A DNA stretch of 64,000 nucleotides from Escarpia spicata (taxonomy: Eukaryota; Annelida; Polychaeta; Sabellida; Siboglinidae), in NCBI GenBank assembly GCA_963995525.1, contig OZ023206.1, forward strand, positions 22,114,131-22,178,130, written 5' to 3'. The number at the start of each line of letters is the position of its first letter. The stretch's first letter is position 1. The position numbers and the translations under genes are program-made. Shown here piece by piece: positions 62,844 to 64,000 of this stretch. The notes under the pieces were generated by a model. It saw only the letters and a list, made by a program, of their open reading frames with translations. It made no database searches and was not told the DNA's origin.

Positions 62844-62893
62844 GGGATTCCCCATGAACAGTTTCTGGGAAACTAACAGGCGGTTTCATTTCC
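62844..62893. promoter_or_regulatory. Candidate immune-type regulatory cluster (kappaB, GAS, IRF-like)
   Basis: Within 50 bp: GGGATTCCCC at 62844-62853 fits the kappaB consensus GGGRNNYYCC; TTCTGGGAA at 62863-62871 fits the STAT GAS form TTCN3GAA; ggtttcatttcc at 62882-62893 resembles an IRF half-site pair, although the two GAAA cores are one base apart rather than the canonical two. The cluster lies about 1.5 kb upstream of the CARD-kinase start and just beside a possible divergent gene. Short motifs occur by chance, so this is only a candidate. Confidence 0.3.
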
Positions 62894-62899
62894 AAGCAC

Positions 62900-63067
62900 T
62901 AGGTGGCGTGTGTCATTATTTGCAAGTTTCTGTTTCGACTAAAGTGTTATTTAGGAATCGACGGGCAAGAAAAGACGCAGTTGCAAGGAACAGCAGCAAA
63001 GTGAAAACGACAGGCTAGCTTAATTTCTGGGTTTCTCAACATCATTGCAAGGTATAGGCCTACCAGG
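62900..63067 (+). other. Possible first exon (5' UTR) of a divergent plus-strand gene
   Basis: A strong donor, CCTACCAG|GTAAGAAC, ends at about 63067, in a region free of recognised repeats. The 5' limit is not visible. It would be spliced to the coding exon near 63667 and would place a divergent promoter between it and the CARD-kinase gene. Confidence 0.3.
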
Positions 63068-63666
63068 TAAGAACATTTTATTACTAAAAAAATAATAATT
63101 CTTTGGACGCATACATATTAGACCCTAACTGGCTAATGTACCTTGGATATACATACATGCTACATCATATCTAAAGTCTTGACATACCAGCAAGAATGTC
63201 TACATGCATTAAATATGAATAAAACTATAAATTAAGTATAATAAAATTAAATGTCTCCTAATCCTAAACATACTGAGGTACGTATAAACCTCAATTATCA
63301 ATATGTATGAGCTATCATATGGAATATTAAATGAGATATGAAGTCAATATGTTAAATGGGGATCATGCAATATACATTGAAGAATCAAAAATGGGCCGCT
63401 AACCTAAGACTAAGTCTTTAGTCTTAGAGTTGGATCGCCAAGAGTCTCTGGCGAACTTTCCATTAGACCATGTTGTCCTAGCTGCTTAATTGCCTGTAGC
63501 CTACCACTACCAGATGCATACATGACATTGTATGTCATTACTCAGATTTGGATCAGAGCCAAACAAAATTGAGAACCATTTCTTAATAGCTTTACAAACA
63601 TGCTGAACTGTAGACCTAGTTGCCTTTACATGTGTGTCACTGGATGCAATAATCCACCCCTCCAAA

Positions 63667-63844
63667 ATGGCATTGTTGCTGTTGTCAGGTGCTGCTGCAA
63701 TGCAGACAGGAATGGATGAATTGATTTACTCAAGGAATTCCTTCCATGACTCAGCTTTATTGGAAGCCACAGCATTTAAACTCGACTACTACCAGAACAT
63801 CACCATGGACGATGCAGCAAGTGAATTTGACAACACGATGATAC
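63667..63844 (+). CDS. Possible first coding exon of an unrecognised gene (partial)
   Basis: The ATG at 63667 is in good context (AAAATGG). The frame begins MALLLLSGAAAMQTG and runs 59 codons plus one base to a consensus donor, GATAC|GTGAGTG. A plausible acceptor (ctgtag) lies near 63613. I do not recognise the protein. The opposite strand also has a fairly open frame (about 63520-63750) with one or two stops, so an antisense transposon fragment is an alternative. The gene would continue beyond the window. Confidence 0.3.
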
Positions 63845-64000
63845 GTGAGTGAAACAACATTGTCTTTCACCTTGTCACAACTGGAGGTGTAACTTTACAT
63901 CTAGTTATCAATGCAGTGTGATTGTTGATGTGACGATAGTCTATTACCATTGAACTTTCCTTTATGGTCACCTCAGTAATACAGCCACCTCGCAATTAAG

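Overview
The window is eukaryotic: AT-rich, intron-containing, and crowded with animal-type mobile elements (CR1/L2-type LINEs, Ty3/gypsy fragments, TTAA-flanked THAP-domain DNA transposons of Kolobok type, a pogo/Tigger-like MITE, tRNA-derived SINEs). The gene content and the SINE types suggest a marine invertebrate, perhaps a mollusc or another lophotrochozoan. That placement is inference and is weak.

Two related genes on the minus strand frame the window. (1) 4203-10076 is a three-exon gene for a 557-residue MAVS-like adaptor: an N-terminal CARD split over two exons, an 11-residue 'SGQ' repeat region, and a C-terminal membrane anchor ending in a short basic tail. (2) 50393-61370 is a nine-exon gene for a 712-residue protein. 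Its first three exons are a duplicate of the MAVS-like CARD and linker. Its last six exons encode the cytosolic juxtamembrane piece and the complete kinase domain of a PERK (EIF2AK3)-type eIF2alpha kinase. All eight introns have GT-AG ends and matching phases, so CARD, linker and kinase read as one frame. No signal peptide, luminal domain or membrane segment lies between them. The sequence therefore predicts a cytosolic CARD-eIF2alpha kinase. That is a domain pairing analogous to vertebrate PKR (dsRBD plus kinase) and fish PKZ (Z-alpha plus kinase), but using the adaptor CARD of the RIG-I/MAVS pathway. I know of no described protein with this layout; it is the main discovery candidate here.

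The duplication also carried introns 1 and 2 and about 1 kb of upstream DNA, so the kinase gene probably inherited the adaptor gene's 5' region. Farther upstream (62844-62893) there is a cluster of kappaB-, GAS- and IRF-like motifs. A divergent plus-strand gene may start just beyond it (5' exon ending 63067, coding exon 63667-63844).

Layout: 1-4200 SINEs and non-coding; 4203-10076 MAVS-like gene with an L2-like LINE in intron 1; 10.2-14.3 kb gypsy fragment, non-autonomous Kolobok and truncated CR1; 14.38-14.94 kb duplicated upstream block; 15.16-20.44 kb Kolobok copy 1; 20.9-23.0 kb hairpin tandem array with a Kolobok derivative; 23.0-27.2 kb non-coding; 27.2-28.8 kb dispersed repeat with pogo-like MITE; 28.8-32.45 kb element with palindromic ends holding 746 bp of pure (TG)n; 32.5-36.8 kb no gene seen; 36.8-48.6 kb a TE nest (Kolobok copy 2 inside CR1 inside gypsy, plus another LINE tail); 50.4-61.4 kb CARD-kinase gene; 61.8-64 kb its upstream region.
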